Below, one piece after another: positions 24,178 to 32,412 of a stretch of 43,460 nucleotides of DNA. Under the pieces are notes generated by a model. That model had not been told where the DNA came from. It worked only from the letters and a program-made list of their open reading frames with translations, and searched no databases. The position numbers and the translations under genes are program-made. The stretch covers positions 1 to 43,460 of the forward strand of contig CANFUJ010000005.1 of NCBI GenBank assembly GCA_947450165.1, given 5' to 3'. Source of the stretch: Chitinophagaceae bacterium. Lineage in GTDB: Bacteria > Bacteroidota > Bacteroidia > Chitinophagales > Chitinophagaceae. Position 1 is the stretch's first letter. Each line of letters starts with the position of its first letter.

Positions 24178-24579
24178 TCAATTATTAAACAACTCAAACA
24201 TCTCCCTATAAAAAAAATAGTAATTGGGATATGTTGTAAAAAACAATTGATTTGATAATGTACCAAACATTTGACTTGAAATATAATTATAAATCAAAGT
24301 CGCCTTTTCATTGGATAACGGATTATTTTCAATGTCAGTAATATATAAACCATCTTCGTAAAATGCCAAATCAATAAGGGATTTTTCATCGAGAAAAAAA
24401 GCATCCATTAGCTTCTCTGGTGGATCAATAACAAAGTATTCCGTTTTATATTTCATTATCAAAACCAAACTCTTAAAGAAGGCTTTCTTATAAAGACCGA
24501 GCTGCATGATACCATCATTGTCTATCAATAAATTACATAGTGGGGCCACTGCCTCATAATTTTTGAATGTATTTTTCAT
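24178..24579 (-). CDS. hypothetical protein coupled to the ADP-ribosylglycohydrolase
   Basis: A 133-residue cytoplasmic protein with mixed helices and strands (FKSLVLIMKYKTEYFVIDPPE, IDLAFYEDGLYITDIENN) and an aromatic-rich end (TYPNYYFFYREMFELF). No family is recognised. Its start overlaps the end of the ADP-ribosylglycohydrolase gene by 26 bases, so translation is coupled. A partner or accessory of that enzyme is likely by context only. Confidence 0.55.
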   Translation of the reverse strand: MKNTFKNYEAVAPLCNLLIDNDGIMQLGLYKKAFFKSLVLIMKYKTEYFVIDPPEKLMDAFFLDEKSLIDLAFYEDGLYITDIENNPLSNEKATLIYNYISSQMFGTLSNQLFFTTYPNYYFFYREMFELFNN

Positions 24580-25501
24580 TGAGATTGATTTTATTTAAAA
24601 GATTATTAATTAGATGTTGACCAGCAATTTTTTCGCACCAATTACTAGGAATATTATCATACCCATAATACAGTCCAGCCAAACCACCTGTTATTGCTGC
24701 AATTGTATCGGTATCTCCACCTAAATTAACAGCCTTCAACACTGCATCTTTATAATTATCGGTGTTTAAAAAACACCAAATAGAAGCTTCCAAAGTACTC
24801 AATACATATCCTGTAGATTTGATTTCAGATTCGGGTAAAGCAGCGAAATCAGCTTTGAATAAAAGTTTAAACCATTCCCATTCCGCTTCATGGTCATCAT
24901 CACTATCTGTAATACGCCACCCATATTTTAAATAAGCAGCTCCGTCTTTAACCGCTTCAAATTTATCTTTGCCTTCAAGCAAAGCCCGCATCATTTTCAC
25001 ATAAAACATACAGCAGTAAGAACAAATGCTATTGCGGTGTGTAATCCGATTTTCCATTGTCATATTAAAAATCGATTTTTTTATATCGTCTACAAAAGCA
25101 TAAGGCAAAGATCTCATCAGGCTTCCATTACCCGAAGATGATTCATCTGCACCACCTGCTAATGCTGGCTTTACACCAACCATCACTTTTTGTAAAGCAC
25201 GACTGGTTGTTATCCCAATATCAAATAACTCGCCGTGAGGTGTCATGTAATCATCACGATACCATTTTACAAACAACTCGGAAAGCGATTGAATGTCTCC
25301 ATTATTAATGATATTTTCCAAAACACATAAAAGCATGGATGTATCATCACTCCATGTCCCGGGTGGTTGATTATAAGTGCCGTAACCAACCATATCAACT
25401 GCAGGATTTTCTTTCATCATGTTGCGCGTGGAAAATTCATAGGGTACGCCAAGCGCATCACCAACAATAAAACCCCAAAGGGCATCTTTTATGTTTTTCA
25501 T
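24554..25501 (-). CDS. ADP-ribosylglycohydrolase (DraG/ARH family)
   Basis: A 315-residue enzyme with all family motifs: GFIVGDALGVPYEF near residue 11, GTWSDDTSM near 48 (the aspartates bind the two metal ions), SGNGSLMRSLP near 127 and NLGGDTDTIAAITGGLAGLYYG near 260. It removes ADP-ribose from proteins or, in some branches, from other targets. The protein seems intact and full length. It lies 94 bases downstream of the DnaE-fingers-like gene on the same strand and may be part of that operator-controlled transcript. A possible ADP-ribosyltransferase-like gene lies at 35182 under the same operator type. Confidence 0.92.
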   Translation of the reverse strand: MKNIKDALWGFIVGDALGVPYEFSTRNMMKENPAVDMVGYGTYNQPPGTWSDDTSMLLCVLENIINNGDIQSLSELFVKWYRDDYMTPHGELFDIGITTSRALQKVMVGVKPALAGGADESSSGNGSLMRSLPYAFVDDIKKSIFNMTMENRITHRNSICSYCCMFYVKMMRALLEGKDKFEAVKDGAAYLKYGWRITDSDDDHEAEWEWFKLLFKADFAALPESEIKSTGYVLSTLEASIWCFLNTDNYKDAVLKAVNLGGDTDTIAAITGGLAGLYYGYDNIPSNWCEKIAGQHLINNLLNKINLNEKYIQKL

Positions 25502-25549
25502 TATTTTTTTATTTAAAATTCAAAAGTAAAAAGTCAAAAATGTTGAATG

Positions 25550-25611
25550 CTTTTTACTTTTCACTTTTTAATTTTCACTTTTTACTTTTTACTTTTTACT
25601 TTTTACTTTTA
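25550..25611. repeat. 7-bp tandem repeat (TTTTTAC)n
   Basis: About eight imperfect to perfect copies of TTTTTAC in the gap between the genes at 25596 and 25501, running into the stop codon of the former. The unit is not a multiple of three. Copy number could vary by slippage. Confidence 0.7.
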
Positions 25612-26237
25612 TTCAAATACTTCCAAAATAAATTAGCGCCTTTAAAATTGGCATTCCACACAAAATGATTTTCTTCGACCGTTCTTTCTAAAACTAAATC
25701 ATAAAAAGAAAACCCATCAGAGATTTTGATTTGTTTAACATACTCAATTGCTTCTGGCTTTTTCTTATTCCAATCTTTTCTTAGGGTAACAATATCATAA
25801 TCTGAAGAGGATGGCAATTTTGCATAAATCTGTTCAAATTGATGCGCATATAAAATGTAGCCATAAGTTGGTTTCAAGATATCATCCAGTAGAGGTAACG
25901 TTTTAAATGCTTTTGAATTGTTGATTAAATCAATTGGATTACATTTTGAAATGGTGCGATAAAACGTAAGTGCAAATAATATAGAATCGAAATTCAATTC
26001 TGGCAAATGTGATAACAGTTCTTTTAACGGAGGCAATAGCGAAACCCTTGACGATAATGATTCCCCACCCTTTGAATGAAGTAACACAAAGGGCTTAGGC
26101 AAATCGATACTTATCAAAAATTCATAAGAAAAATCAACACTCACTTCATTACTTAACGCATCAGTTTCTGAATTGCTTTTTTCAAGTTTGATTATTTTTT
26201 GAGTTAATGGAAGATCAATAATCTGATTTTTATTCAT
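25596..26237 (-). CDS. stand-alone DnaE fingers-region-like protein
   Basis: A 213-residue protein; I choose the ATG at 26237 because the predicted -7 box overlaps the alternative TTG at 26258. Compared from memory with E. coli DNA polymerase III alpha (DnaE), [21 protein letters not shown] corresponds to [42 protein letters not shown] corresponds to [30 protein letters not shown] corresponds to FEDMIALVALFRP, and the end FYDLV...[10 protein letters not shown] to the IFDLV...YQTLWLKAH segment. The order is preserved along the whole length. The palm with the catalytic aspartates is absent, so it cannot polymerise. It may bind DNA or mimic or poison the polymerase. It is controlled by operator 3. 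Confidence 0.7.
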   Translation of the reverse strand: [213 protein letters not shown]

Positions 26238-26255
26238 TGATTGAATTATTTTCCA

Positions 26256-26291
26256 CAATGTTAAAAACAGACATTGTACTCTATTTACAAA
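26256..26291 (-). promoter_or_regulatory. 19-bp operator 3 with -7 box
   Basis: Minus strand TTTGTAAATAGAGTACAAT (26291-26273), then 9 bases, then TAACATTG (26263-26256) as -7 box. It drives the DnaE-like gene at 26237 and perhaps the ADP-ribosylglycohydrolase. Confidence 0.7.
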
Positions 26292-26317
26292 TACTTTTTT
26301 TTGTTATTTTTTTTCTA

Positions 26318-26353
26318 ATTGTAAAAAGATTACAATCATATTTTCTAGGTTTG
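26318..26353 (+). promoter_or_regulatory. 19-bp operator 4 with -7 box
   Basis: ATTGTAAAAAGATTACAAT (26318-26336), then 9 bases, then TAGGTTTG (26346-26353), a perfect -7 box. It is identical in all 19 bases to operator 10 at 33230. It drives the small protein at 26455. Confidence 0.8.
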
Positions 26354-26454
26354 ATTTCAAATACATTATCCACCTTTAATATTATCAATATGAATTAAAT
26401 CATTGCATTTCAAAACCCAGTTCAATCGATTTTTTAACCATTTAATAAAACAAC

Positions 26455-26640
26455 ATGAATAATATAATATCAAGCAATTTGCTTTCTAAATTTTTGGGAA
26501 TGACAGTAATAAATGAACTCTTCTTTTTATTTATCCGATTCAAAGGAATCGATACAATAGCATTTACAACCTATATTAGTTTGATATTTGCATGGTGTTT
26601 TCTTGTAGAGTATAAATATAGGCAATTGGAAAATTCATGA
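26455..26640 (+). CDS. small membrane protein under operator 4
   Basis: A 61-residue protein with two hydrophobic segments (FLGMTVINELFFLFI and TIAFTTYISLIFAWCFLV) and a short charged tail (EYKYRQLENS). It resembles the two-helix proteins at 22261 and 22505 in size and layout, but not clearly in sequence. It lies about 100 bases after a strong, regulated -7 box and has no neighbour in its transcript. Its coding nature is supported mainly by that promoter. The function is unknown. Confidence 0.5.
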   Translation: MNNIISSNLLSKFLGMTVINELFFLFIRFKGIDTIAFTTYISLIFAWCFLVEYKYRQLENS

Positions 26641-26832
26641 GTAAATTTCTAATTGGGTATTGATTTTTTTCAAGGAGAAATGTAAGAGAAGAAACTTGAA
26701 AAATATTGAGTTTATTGCAAATGAGATTCAATATGCAATTAGAAAAAAACATTTTTACTTATTGGAAATTAATTTATCTGAATTCTAATCACCGATTATT
26801 ATACATTTTTGGTGATTTCGCTAAAAAATAGC

Positions 26833-29772
26833 CTATTTAATAGTAACCATCTCTTTACAATACACACATCCCTCATCTGCACATTTTCTATTAAATTTCA
26901 TCCCCTGAATTTGGTTCCAGATTTTCAATAACCATTCCTCATAAGCTGGGTTGGCTTCATAAGTGAATTCCTTCACTTTATTTTTATCCTCTTTTTCCTC
27001 AACATAATGAAATGAAAAATCAATTTTAAACTGATTGCCATAAACACCATGAATGAGATAATGATACATCATCCCCTGCCTCCAATAGCCACTTCCAGGT
27101 TCGGTGCTGCTTATAAAAACATCATTGTTGGGATAATATTTTCCGGATTTATAATCGATGATTTTTGCAGTATCTCCTAAAAATTCTAATCGATCCAAAA
27201 CACCGCTTAACCTCACACCAGTTTCTAAAGTATGCGATAAATATTTCTCTACTTCTTCAGGCGTTTTTAAAAATGGCTTTTCTTTTAAATAATTAATGAT
27301 TACAGATTTCGCAGCTTGTTTGTAACCAGTTTCATGTAAAGGATGAAATTGGTTTTTATATGATAAGAACACTCGATCTACCAATGATTGAATTCTTACT
27401 AAATCATACTGAATAGAAATATCTTTTGCAATCTCTTCCAGCACTTCATGTACCATACTTCCAAAACTCATCGCTTCATTGCCTTCATCCTGAATCTTAC
27501 AAATGTTGGCGAAGAAAAATTTGTTTTGACATTGAACCCAATTATATGTACTGCTTGTAGAAATGGCAAACTGCGCAATCTTATTTCGCAGAAGCTCCAT
27601 CAATGGTTCTGAAGTTTGTAATGCAACCAGATCATCTTCCAATGAAGGAAGCTCAATCAATGGCATGTCTAATGTTTGCACATTTTTCATTTCAAAAAAA
27701 GGCTTCAACAATTCAGAAGCTACAGAAGGAAATTTCAAGGTTTCATCTTTACAAAAACTGATGTATAATTTAAATTTCGATCTGGTCATTCCTACATAAA
27801 ATACACGTCTCAAATCTTCTAAATCATCTGAATCCTGTTTAATGATTTGATTCAACACCCTTGGCACGTTAATGCTACCTCTTGAGTCTCCAGTATCTTC
27901 CCAGTTTTTATTCTGGCAACCCTTGATAAAAACAACATCATATTCCAATCCTTTGCTTGAATGTATGGTAGATAATATTACACCTGATGAAATTTTGTCG
28001 GTTAATTTGTATTCAATTGGCAAATCGTAAATGTGGTGATAAAAAATCATGTTCGCCAAAGAGATTGGCGTATTCGAATTGGTAGTTGCTGAAAATTCTT
28101 TTACAAATTCATCCCATGAAAGATTCAATTGCACTGCAACATCCAGATTGGTGGTTGCCAACTTATGCAGACTAACTAAATATTCCGTTGTTAAGATTTG
28201 ATTGGCTTTCTGATGCAATGACAACAACTGACGAAATACATCGGACGCATTTTTATTTAATTCATCTTCTTGAACAGATTTTAACCAATCAAAATAATGT
28301 ATACTTTTATCTACATGTTGTTTATGATAAAGGGTTGTGTACAACAATGATTCAGTTAAACCCAACTGCATCATCAATTTGTGGAAATGTACAATGGCAG
28401 AATTGTTGTCTTTTTGATATAACCTTATAAACTGTAAAATACTATACAATCTTTTTCCAAAATCAGTTTGCAACAAATTGCCTTTGTTTTGATTTATTGA
28501 AAAAGGAATATTAAAATGATTGAGCCATTTTTTTATAACCGCCGCTTCTTTGTTCTTTCTGTATAAAACTGTAATGGACTTATCTTGAAGGCCTGCATCC
28601 ATTAATTTTTTAATTTCAGTCACAATATCAAACGCTTCCTGATCTTCATCTTTGAAAGACTTCACGACTGGATGATGGTTATCTTCAAAATCAGAAGCAG
28701 CTTGTAATGCAGCTTTTTTCAATTCATGCCTGTTGTTGTTATGGCTAATAACATGATGCGAACTATCTAAAATTGCTTGCGCGCTTCTATAATTTTTATC
28801 AAGCAGCAAAACTTGCATATCCGGACAAATCTCTCGAATCCAATTAAAATTGGCTGCATTAGCCCCTTGAAATTTATACACGCATTGATCATCATCTCCA
28901 ACGATAAACAAATTGGGTTGTTCTATTTCTCTAATCAAAACCTCCAACAAATCAAGTTGCTTTTTATTGGTATCCTGAAATTCATCAACCAAAATATATT
29001 GGTATTTCTCGCGATAATTTAAAAGCATGTTCTCATCTATCGAAAGAATATCAATAGCCTTATCTAGCAAATCATCATATTCCAATTTGTTTCTTTCTTT
29101 GATGATGTTGAGATACGCTTCATACATAGGTGCAACAGCTTGGGTGAATTCCTGAATTTGAATTTCAATTTTCCGGCCATCCACATTTAATTCTCCATTT
29201 TTCTTTAAATATATTTCAATGTAAGGCAGTAAGTTATTTATGGCATAATGCGAAGCATCTCTCAAATCGGAAACAGCGATTCCTTCTTTTTTAAAAAGTC
29301 CAAATAAAGATGCCATTGAAATCAGTTTTGATTTATTAGCTGGTTTCAAATCAAAATATTTTCCGGCAATAGCGGGATTGGAAAATAATTTCTCTAAAAT
29401 CATGAAACGTTGAGCATCTGTTATCAACTGCGATTTTTCGATGACAGTTTGATTGTTTTCATTGATGATTTTTTGTGCGAAAGAATGATAAGTATGTACT
29501 TCAATCTCCTCTCCTATATTACCTAATAAACTGACCAATCTTTTTTCCATAGACTCTACGCCTGCATTTGAAAAGGTAAGGCATAAAATATTGGAAGCTT
29601 GCATATCCGTTTCGGTTAGAATTTGTCCGATTCTCGTTGCCAACACTTGCGTCTTCCCAGTACCCGGCCCAGCGAGCACCATTACAGGTCCTTCGATGGT
29701 TTCAACAGCTTGCAATTGAGCAAGATTCAATTTGGTTTTGGCATTGTTGAATTGGAATTGGTGATCCGTCAT
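26833..29772 (-). CDS. UvrD/PcrA-type helicase fused to a PD-(D/E)XK nuclease
   Basis: A 979-residue enzyme. Superfamily 1 helicase motifs: AGPGTGKTQVLATRI (residues 34-48), ILVDEFQDTNKKQ, GDDDQCVYKFQGA, LDKNYRSAQAI, TIHSSKGLEYDVVFIKGC and RRVFYVGMTRSKFKLYI. The C-terminal 230 residues are a RecB/AddB-like nuclease: FGSMVHEVLEEIAKD, GVLDRLEF and IIDYKSGKYYPNN. A cysteine in WVQCQNKF before the domain and C-ADEG-C-VY-C at the very end match the four ligands of the iron-sulfur cluster in AddB-type nucleases. It should unwind and cut DNA ends. Operator 5 lies 16 bases upstream of its start region, so it is part of the regulon. Confidence 0.92.
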   Translation of the reverse strand: MTDHQFQFNNAKTKLNLAQLQAVETIEGPVMVLAGPGTGKTQVLATRIGQILTETDMQASNILCLTFSNAGVESMEKRLVSLLGNIGEEIEVHTYHSFAQKIINENNQTVIEKSQLITDAQRFMILEKLFSNPAIAGKYFDLKPANKSKLISMASLFGLFKKEGIAVSDLRDASHYAINNLLPYIEIYLKKNGELNVDGRKIEIQIQEFTQAVAPMYEAYLNIIKERNKLEYDDLLDKAIDILSIDENMLLNYREKYQYILVDEFQDTNKKQLDLLEVLIREIEQPNLFIVGDDDQCVYKFQGANAANFNWIREICPDMQVLLLDKNYRSAQAILDSSHHVISHNNNRHELKKAALQAASDFEDNHHPVVKSFKDEDQEAFDIVTEIKKLMDAGLQDKSITVLYRKNKEAAVIKKWLNHFNIPFSINQNKGNLLQTDFGKRLYSILQFIRLYQKDNNSAIVHFHKLMMQLGLTESLLYTTLYHKQHVDKSIHYFDWLKSVQEDELNKNASDVFRQLLSLHQKANQILTTEYLVSLHKLATTNLDVAVQLNLSWDEFVKEFSATTNSNTPISLANMIFYHHIYDLPIEYKLTDKISSGVILSTIHSSKGLEYDVVFIKGCQNKNWEDTGDSRGSINVPRVLNQIIKQDSDDLEDLRRVFYVGMTRSKFKLYISFCKDETLKFPSVASELLKPFFEMKNVQTLDMPLIELPSLEDDLVALQTSEPLMELLRNKIAQFAISTSSTYNWVQCQNKFFFANICKIQDEGNEAMSFGSMVHEVLEEIAKDISIQYDLVRIQSLVDRVFLSYKNQFHPLHETGYKQAAKSVIINYLKEKPFLKTPEEVEKYLSHTLETGVRLSGVLDRLEFLGDTAKIIDYKSGKYYPNNDVFISSTEPGSGYWRQGMMYHYLIHGVYGNQFKIDFSFHYVEEKEDKNKVKEFTYEANPAYEEWLLKIWNQIQGMKFNRKCADEGCVYCKEMVTIK

Positions 29773-29787
29773 AATTAAAAATTTGTG

Positions 29788-29823
29788 TAAATATGGGGAG
29801 GGAGATTGTAATCTTTGTACAAT
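29788..29823 (-). promoter_or_regulatory. 19-bp operator 5 with weak -7 box
   Basis: Minus strand ATTGTACAAAGATTACAAT (29823-29805), then 9 bases, then CATATTTA (29795-29788), a weak -7 box. It drives the helicase-nuclease gene at 29772. Confidence 0.6.
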
Positions 29824-29849
29824 GGGAGATTTTTTTGAAATTATTTTTA

Positions 29850-29885
29850 TTTGTAAGTAGAATACAATGACTATTTATAATTTAG
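29850..29885 (+). promoter_or_regulatory. 19-bp operator 6 with -7 box
   Basis: TTTGTAAGTAGAATACAAT (29850-29868), then 9 bases, then TAATTTAG (29878-29885), a -7 box with one mismatch. It drives the small membrane protein at 29906. Confidence 0.65.
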
Positions 29886-29905
29886 CTTTCTAAATCATAA
29901 TCAAA

Positions 29906-30142
29906 ATGAAATTATTATTTACCGACCCCTTTTTCTTTAGCCATGGTAGTGCCGGAGATTATTTGATAGTATTTATTTACGCTATTGTTGGGTTATTATT
30001 TGTAATTAGTTATTTTCTTCGAGCCATTCCTCCATTCAAACAAATATGGTGGTTTGTAAAATGGTTGTTGGTTATGATACTTGTAAAATTGAGTATTAAT
30101 TTTTTGAAAAAAGAAGTAAAGGAATGGTGGGAGAAAAAATGA
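29906..30142 (+). CDS. small membrane protein under operator 6
   Basis: A 78-residue protein with two membrane segments (YLIVFIYAIVGLLFVISYFL and WFVKWLLVMILVKLSI) and an amphipathic basic tail (FLKKEVKEWWEKK). The middle, with IPPFKQIWWFVKW and the lysine-rich end, resembles IPFYGKLWQMIS...YIKEKVKKK of the protein at 32413, so the two are probably related. Its ATG is 20 bases after the -7 box. A candidate membrane effector or stress peptide of the regulon. Confidence 0.6.
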   Translation: MKLLFTDPFFFSHGSAGDYLIVFIYAIVGLLFVISYFLRAIPPFKQIWWFVKWLLVMILVKLSINFLKKEVKEWWEKK

Positions 30143-30216
30143 GTTCGTTTGCTTTTTTAATTTAACCAACATCATTAAAACAAGTTTAAAGTATAAAGCA
30201 ATTAGTTGTTATACGT

Positions 30217-30243
30217 TATATTTGATTGTAAAATCATTATAAC
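30217..30243 (+). promoter_or_regulatory. WYL promoter with operator downstream of the -7 box
   Basis: TATATTTG (30217-30224) is a perfect -7 box. A degenerate operator ATTGTAAAATCATTATAAC (30225-30243) follows directly and would cover the transcription start, unlike all other sites, where it precedes the -7 box. This fits autorepression. Confidence 0.55.
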
Positions 30244-30244
30244 A

Positions 30245-31294
30245 ATGGCAACAAAAAAATCAATAAGAGATACGCCAAGAAGGTATAACGAAAGACTTGA
30301 AATTATTGATGATCTACTTTTCAAGTTTGATCATATCAGCAGAGAAAATTTATTAAGAAAGCTGAATAGCCATTTGCAAAGTCCCATTACAAATGACAGT
30401 TTAAGTAATGATATCAAAGACCTTAAGATTGAAATCAAAAACATCAACATAAAGCAAGGAACTGATTATGAGTTGATACATAAAAGACATGTTGGATATT
30501 ATTATTCTGATAAGAAATTCAAAATTTTCAAAAACGCAGTAACTGGTGAAGAACAAAATTTATTGTTGTTAGCAAGCAGTTTGTTTAATATATTTCAAGG
30601 AACTGAATTGCATGAACAATTTGAAAACATTGTAAATAGATTGATTGATGAAAGCATAACCGGTGATAAATTCAACAATAAAAATGACAAGGAATTCATA
30701 CAAATTGAAAACCCCATTAAACCCTCCAGCAGAAAATGGATTCCACAATTGTTAAGGGCAATTCGTGAAGAATGGAGTTTGGAAATCATGTATCAAAACA
30801 ATGAAGGTGTTTTGAAGAAAAAGCAATTATGCCCATATGTAATCAAGCAATACAACAACAAATGGTATATGGTTGCTTACGATCATACATCTTCCCGAGA
30901 ATTAAAGACCAATGTATTTTCATTAGACAACATAAAATCCATCGACCACAGCAACAAGCCTTATTTTAAAGACGCCAATTTTAACGCAGAAGATTATTTT
31001 AAATATTCAATAGGCATCTGGCAAGAGCATGAAGAAAAGCCATTGAAAGTTGTATTGGAATTTAATGACAAAAGACAATTTAGAAGTATAGAAAATAATC
31101 CTTTACATCTTTCTCAGCAAGCAACTTTAAATAAAAAACAAGACAAGCTCATTGTGACGCTTGAGATATTTGACAGTCCGGAATTGCATTCTATGATTTA
31201 TAGATTTGGGGCTTCGGTGAGGGTTTTGAAACCGAAGGCGTTGGTGGAAAAGGTAATGGAGATGGCGGGGAAGGTATTATATTTGTATAAATAA
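30245..31294 (+). CDS. WYL-domain transcriptional regulator, likely regulon controller
   Basis: I choose the ATG at 30245 (350 residues, MATKKSIRDTPRRYNERLEI) because the promoter lies inside the longer frame from 30206. The N-terminal winged helix covers about residues 12-85 (IIDDLLFKFDHISRENLLRKL, ITNDSLSNDIKDLKIEIKNI, VGYYYSDKKFKIF). The WYL domain has IMYQNNEGVLKKKQLCPYVIKQYNNKWYMVAYD and TNVFSLDNIKSI. A C-terminal WCX domain (PLKVVLEFNDKRQF to EKVMEMAGKVLYLYK) follows. WYL proteins such as PafBC and DriD activate DNA-damage genes on binding single-stranded DNA. Its own promoter carries an operator copy in repressing position, which makes it the best candidate to bind the 19-bp sites. Confidence 0.9.
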   Translation: MATKKSIRDTPRRYNERLEIIDDLLFKFDHISRENLLRKLNSHLQSPITNDSLSNDIKDLKIEIKNINIKQGTDYELIHKRHVGYYYSDKKFKIFKNAVTGEEQNLLLLASSLFNIFQGTELHEQFENIVNRLIDESITGDKFNNKNDKEFIQIENPIKPSSRKWIPQLLRAIREEWSLEIMYQNNEGVLKKKQLCPYVIKQYNNKWYMVAYDHTSSRELKTNVFSLDNIKSIDHSNKPYFKDANFNAEDYFKYSIGIWQEHEEKPLKVVLEFNDKRQFRSIENNPLHLSQQATLNKKQDKLIVTLEIFDSPELHSMIYRFGASVRVLKPKALVEKVMEMAGKVLYLYK

Positions 31295-31307
31295 TAAATT
31301 CAAATAT

Positions 31308-31577
31308 ATGCACAACATAAATTCCATTTGGGACAAAATCATTGCAAATCAAGGTGAAACTTTTTACACTAAAAGAAAATTACAATTTACTTATAATGTA
31401 GAAGGCAAATATTTAAAAACTTCAAGAACCGATTATAATTTATCAATAACGGATTTTGAAAAAGCATTAACTTATTATCCTTACAAAAATCCAGGTGCTT
31501 TGAAAGATGTAATCCAAGGACCTAGTTATGTTTGGGGAATTTTACATGATGAAAGAATAATTAATACGAAAGTATAA
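31308..31577 (+). CDS. small hypothetical protein downstream of the WYL gene
   Basis: An 89-residue soluble protein 13 bases after the WYL stop, so co-transcribed. It reads SIWDKIIANQGETFYTKRKLQFTY, SRTDYNLSITDFEKALTYYP and GPSYVWGILHDERI. The composition and the regular layout suggest a real, compact domain; similar small proteins may occur beside other regulators, but I cannot name the family. It may modulate the WYL regulator. Confidence 0.6.
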   Translation: MHNINSIWDKIIANQGETFYTKRKLQFTYNVEGKYLKTSRTDYNLSITDFEKALTYYPYKNPGALKDVIQGPSYVWGILHDERIINTKV

Positions 31578-31603
31578 TTAACCTCAAACCTTTAACCTTT
31601 TAG

Positions 31604-31620
31604 GCCCACTTTTTATGGGC
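31604..31620. terminator. short hairpin between convergent genes
   Basis: GCCCA (31604-31608) and TGGGC (31616-31620) form a 5-bp stem with a T-rich loop between the convergent genes at 31308 and 31613. It overlaps the stop region of the latter. Weak terminator. Confidence 0.35.
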
Positions 31621-32194
31621 AATTATAATTAATTTTACTTCTCCAATCTTTAAGCATATAGTCATACTTTATTACACCTTCTGGCACTCGTGCCACTAAA
31701 CTTGGAGATGCAAGGTTTGTTATATTTCGTACAACATTAATTTTATCAATTTCATTACTCCAATTTTTTAGTTTTGATCCTTTACCCCAAGTAGAAAAAA
31801 CTTGAACAGATGTATTATTATTTAATAACTCAATAATTTGTTGTGTATTGTATTCACGTTGAACTGAATTATTTATTATTTTACTATCACTATATCCATT
31901 TCCAATTATTCCACTTATCAAATTCTCTGGTGCATATACTGCAGAAATAATATCAACACAACCAATTCTATATTTTTTTAATTTTCCAATGAAATTTGTA
32001 AAATTGCTTTGAGTAAATACATCATCACAAAATATTTCAGAAATGAGATTCCAAAATTGATTTCTTGATCTTCCGTAATAATAATTTACTTTTTCTCCAC
32101 CAGATGGATTGAATGTACCTAAAAATAAATAATCAATTTCCCAAGTTGGGAAATAATAAGAACTGCCAATAAGTTGATGATTGATTTTTTTCAT
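31613..32194 (-). CDS. uracil-DNA glycosylase superfamily protein (HDG-like)
   Basis: A 193-residue protein. The first motif is LFLGTFNPSGGEKVNYYYGRSRNQFWNLI (about residues 24-52), close to the F-P-S...YYG-x-x-R-N-x-F-W pattern of family 6 (hypoxanthine-DNA glycosylase) members. The second is LASPSLVARVP (about 161-171), at the place of the second DNA-binding motif. The middle part (YRIGCVDIISAVYAPENLISGII) matches the usual helical region. Such enzymes remove deaminated bases. It has no 19-bp operator, but its place inside the region supports a DNA-repair role. Confidence 0.65.
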   Translation of the reverse strand: MKKINHQLIGSSYYFPTWEIDYLFLGTFNPSGGEKVNYYYGRSRNQFWNLISEIFCDDVFTQSNFTNFIGKLKKYRIGCVDIISAVYAPENLISGIIGNGYSDSKIINNSVQREYNTQQIIELLNNNTSVQVFSTWGKGSKLKNWSNEIDKINVVRNITNLASPSLVARVPEGVIKYDYMLKDWRSKINYNCP

Positions 32195-32354
32195 GTTTGC
32201 TGATTTGATTTTTTAAAATATTTTGAACTCCTTTTTATTAATATACAAAAAATATTTTTCCGATTAATTAATTATTTAATTTTTTCAAAATAAAAACATA
32301 AACAAAAATAAATGCCTTCATTGTAATTAACCTACAACAAACTTCCCCTTCCTC

Positions 32355-32390
32355 ATTGTAAAACATTTACAATTTCACCTTTTAAGTTTG
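32355..32390 (+). promoter_or_regulatory. perfect 19-bp operator 8 with -7 box
   Basis: ATTGTAAAACATTTACAAT (32355-32373) is a perfect 8-3-8 palindrome, then 9 bases, then TAAGTTTG (32383-32390), a perfect -7 box. It drives the membrane protein at 32413. Confidence 0.85.
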
Positions 32391-32412
32391 CACCAATCAA
32401 AACAAATAATTT

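Noticed and set aside
27563-29022. Plus-strand frames opposite the helicase-nuclease
   Set aside because: Antisense shadows of a gene with complete helicase and nuclease motifs.
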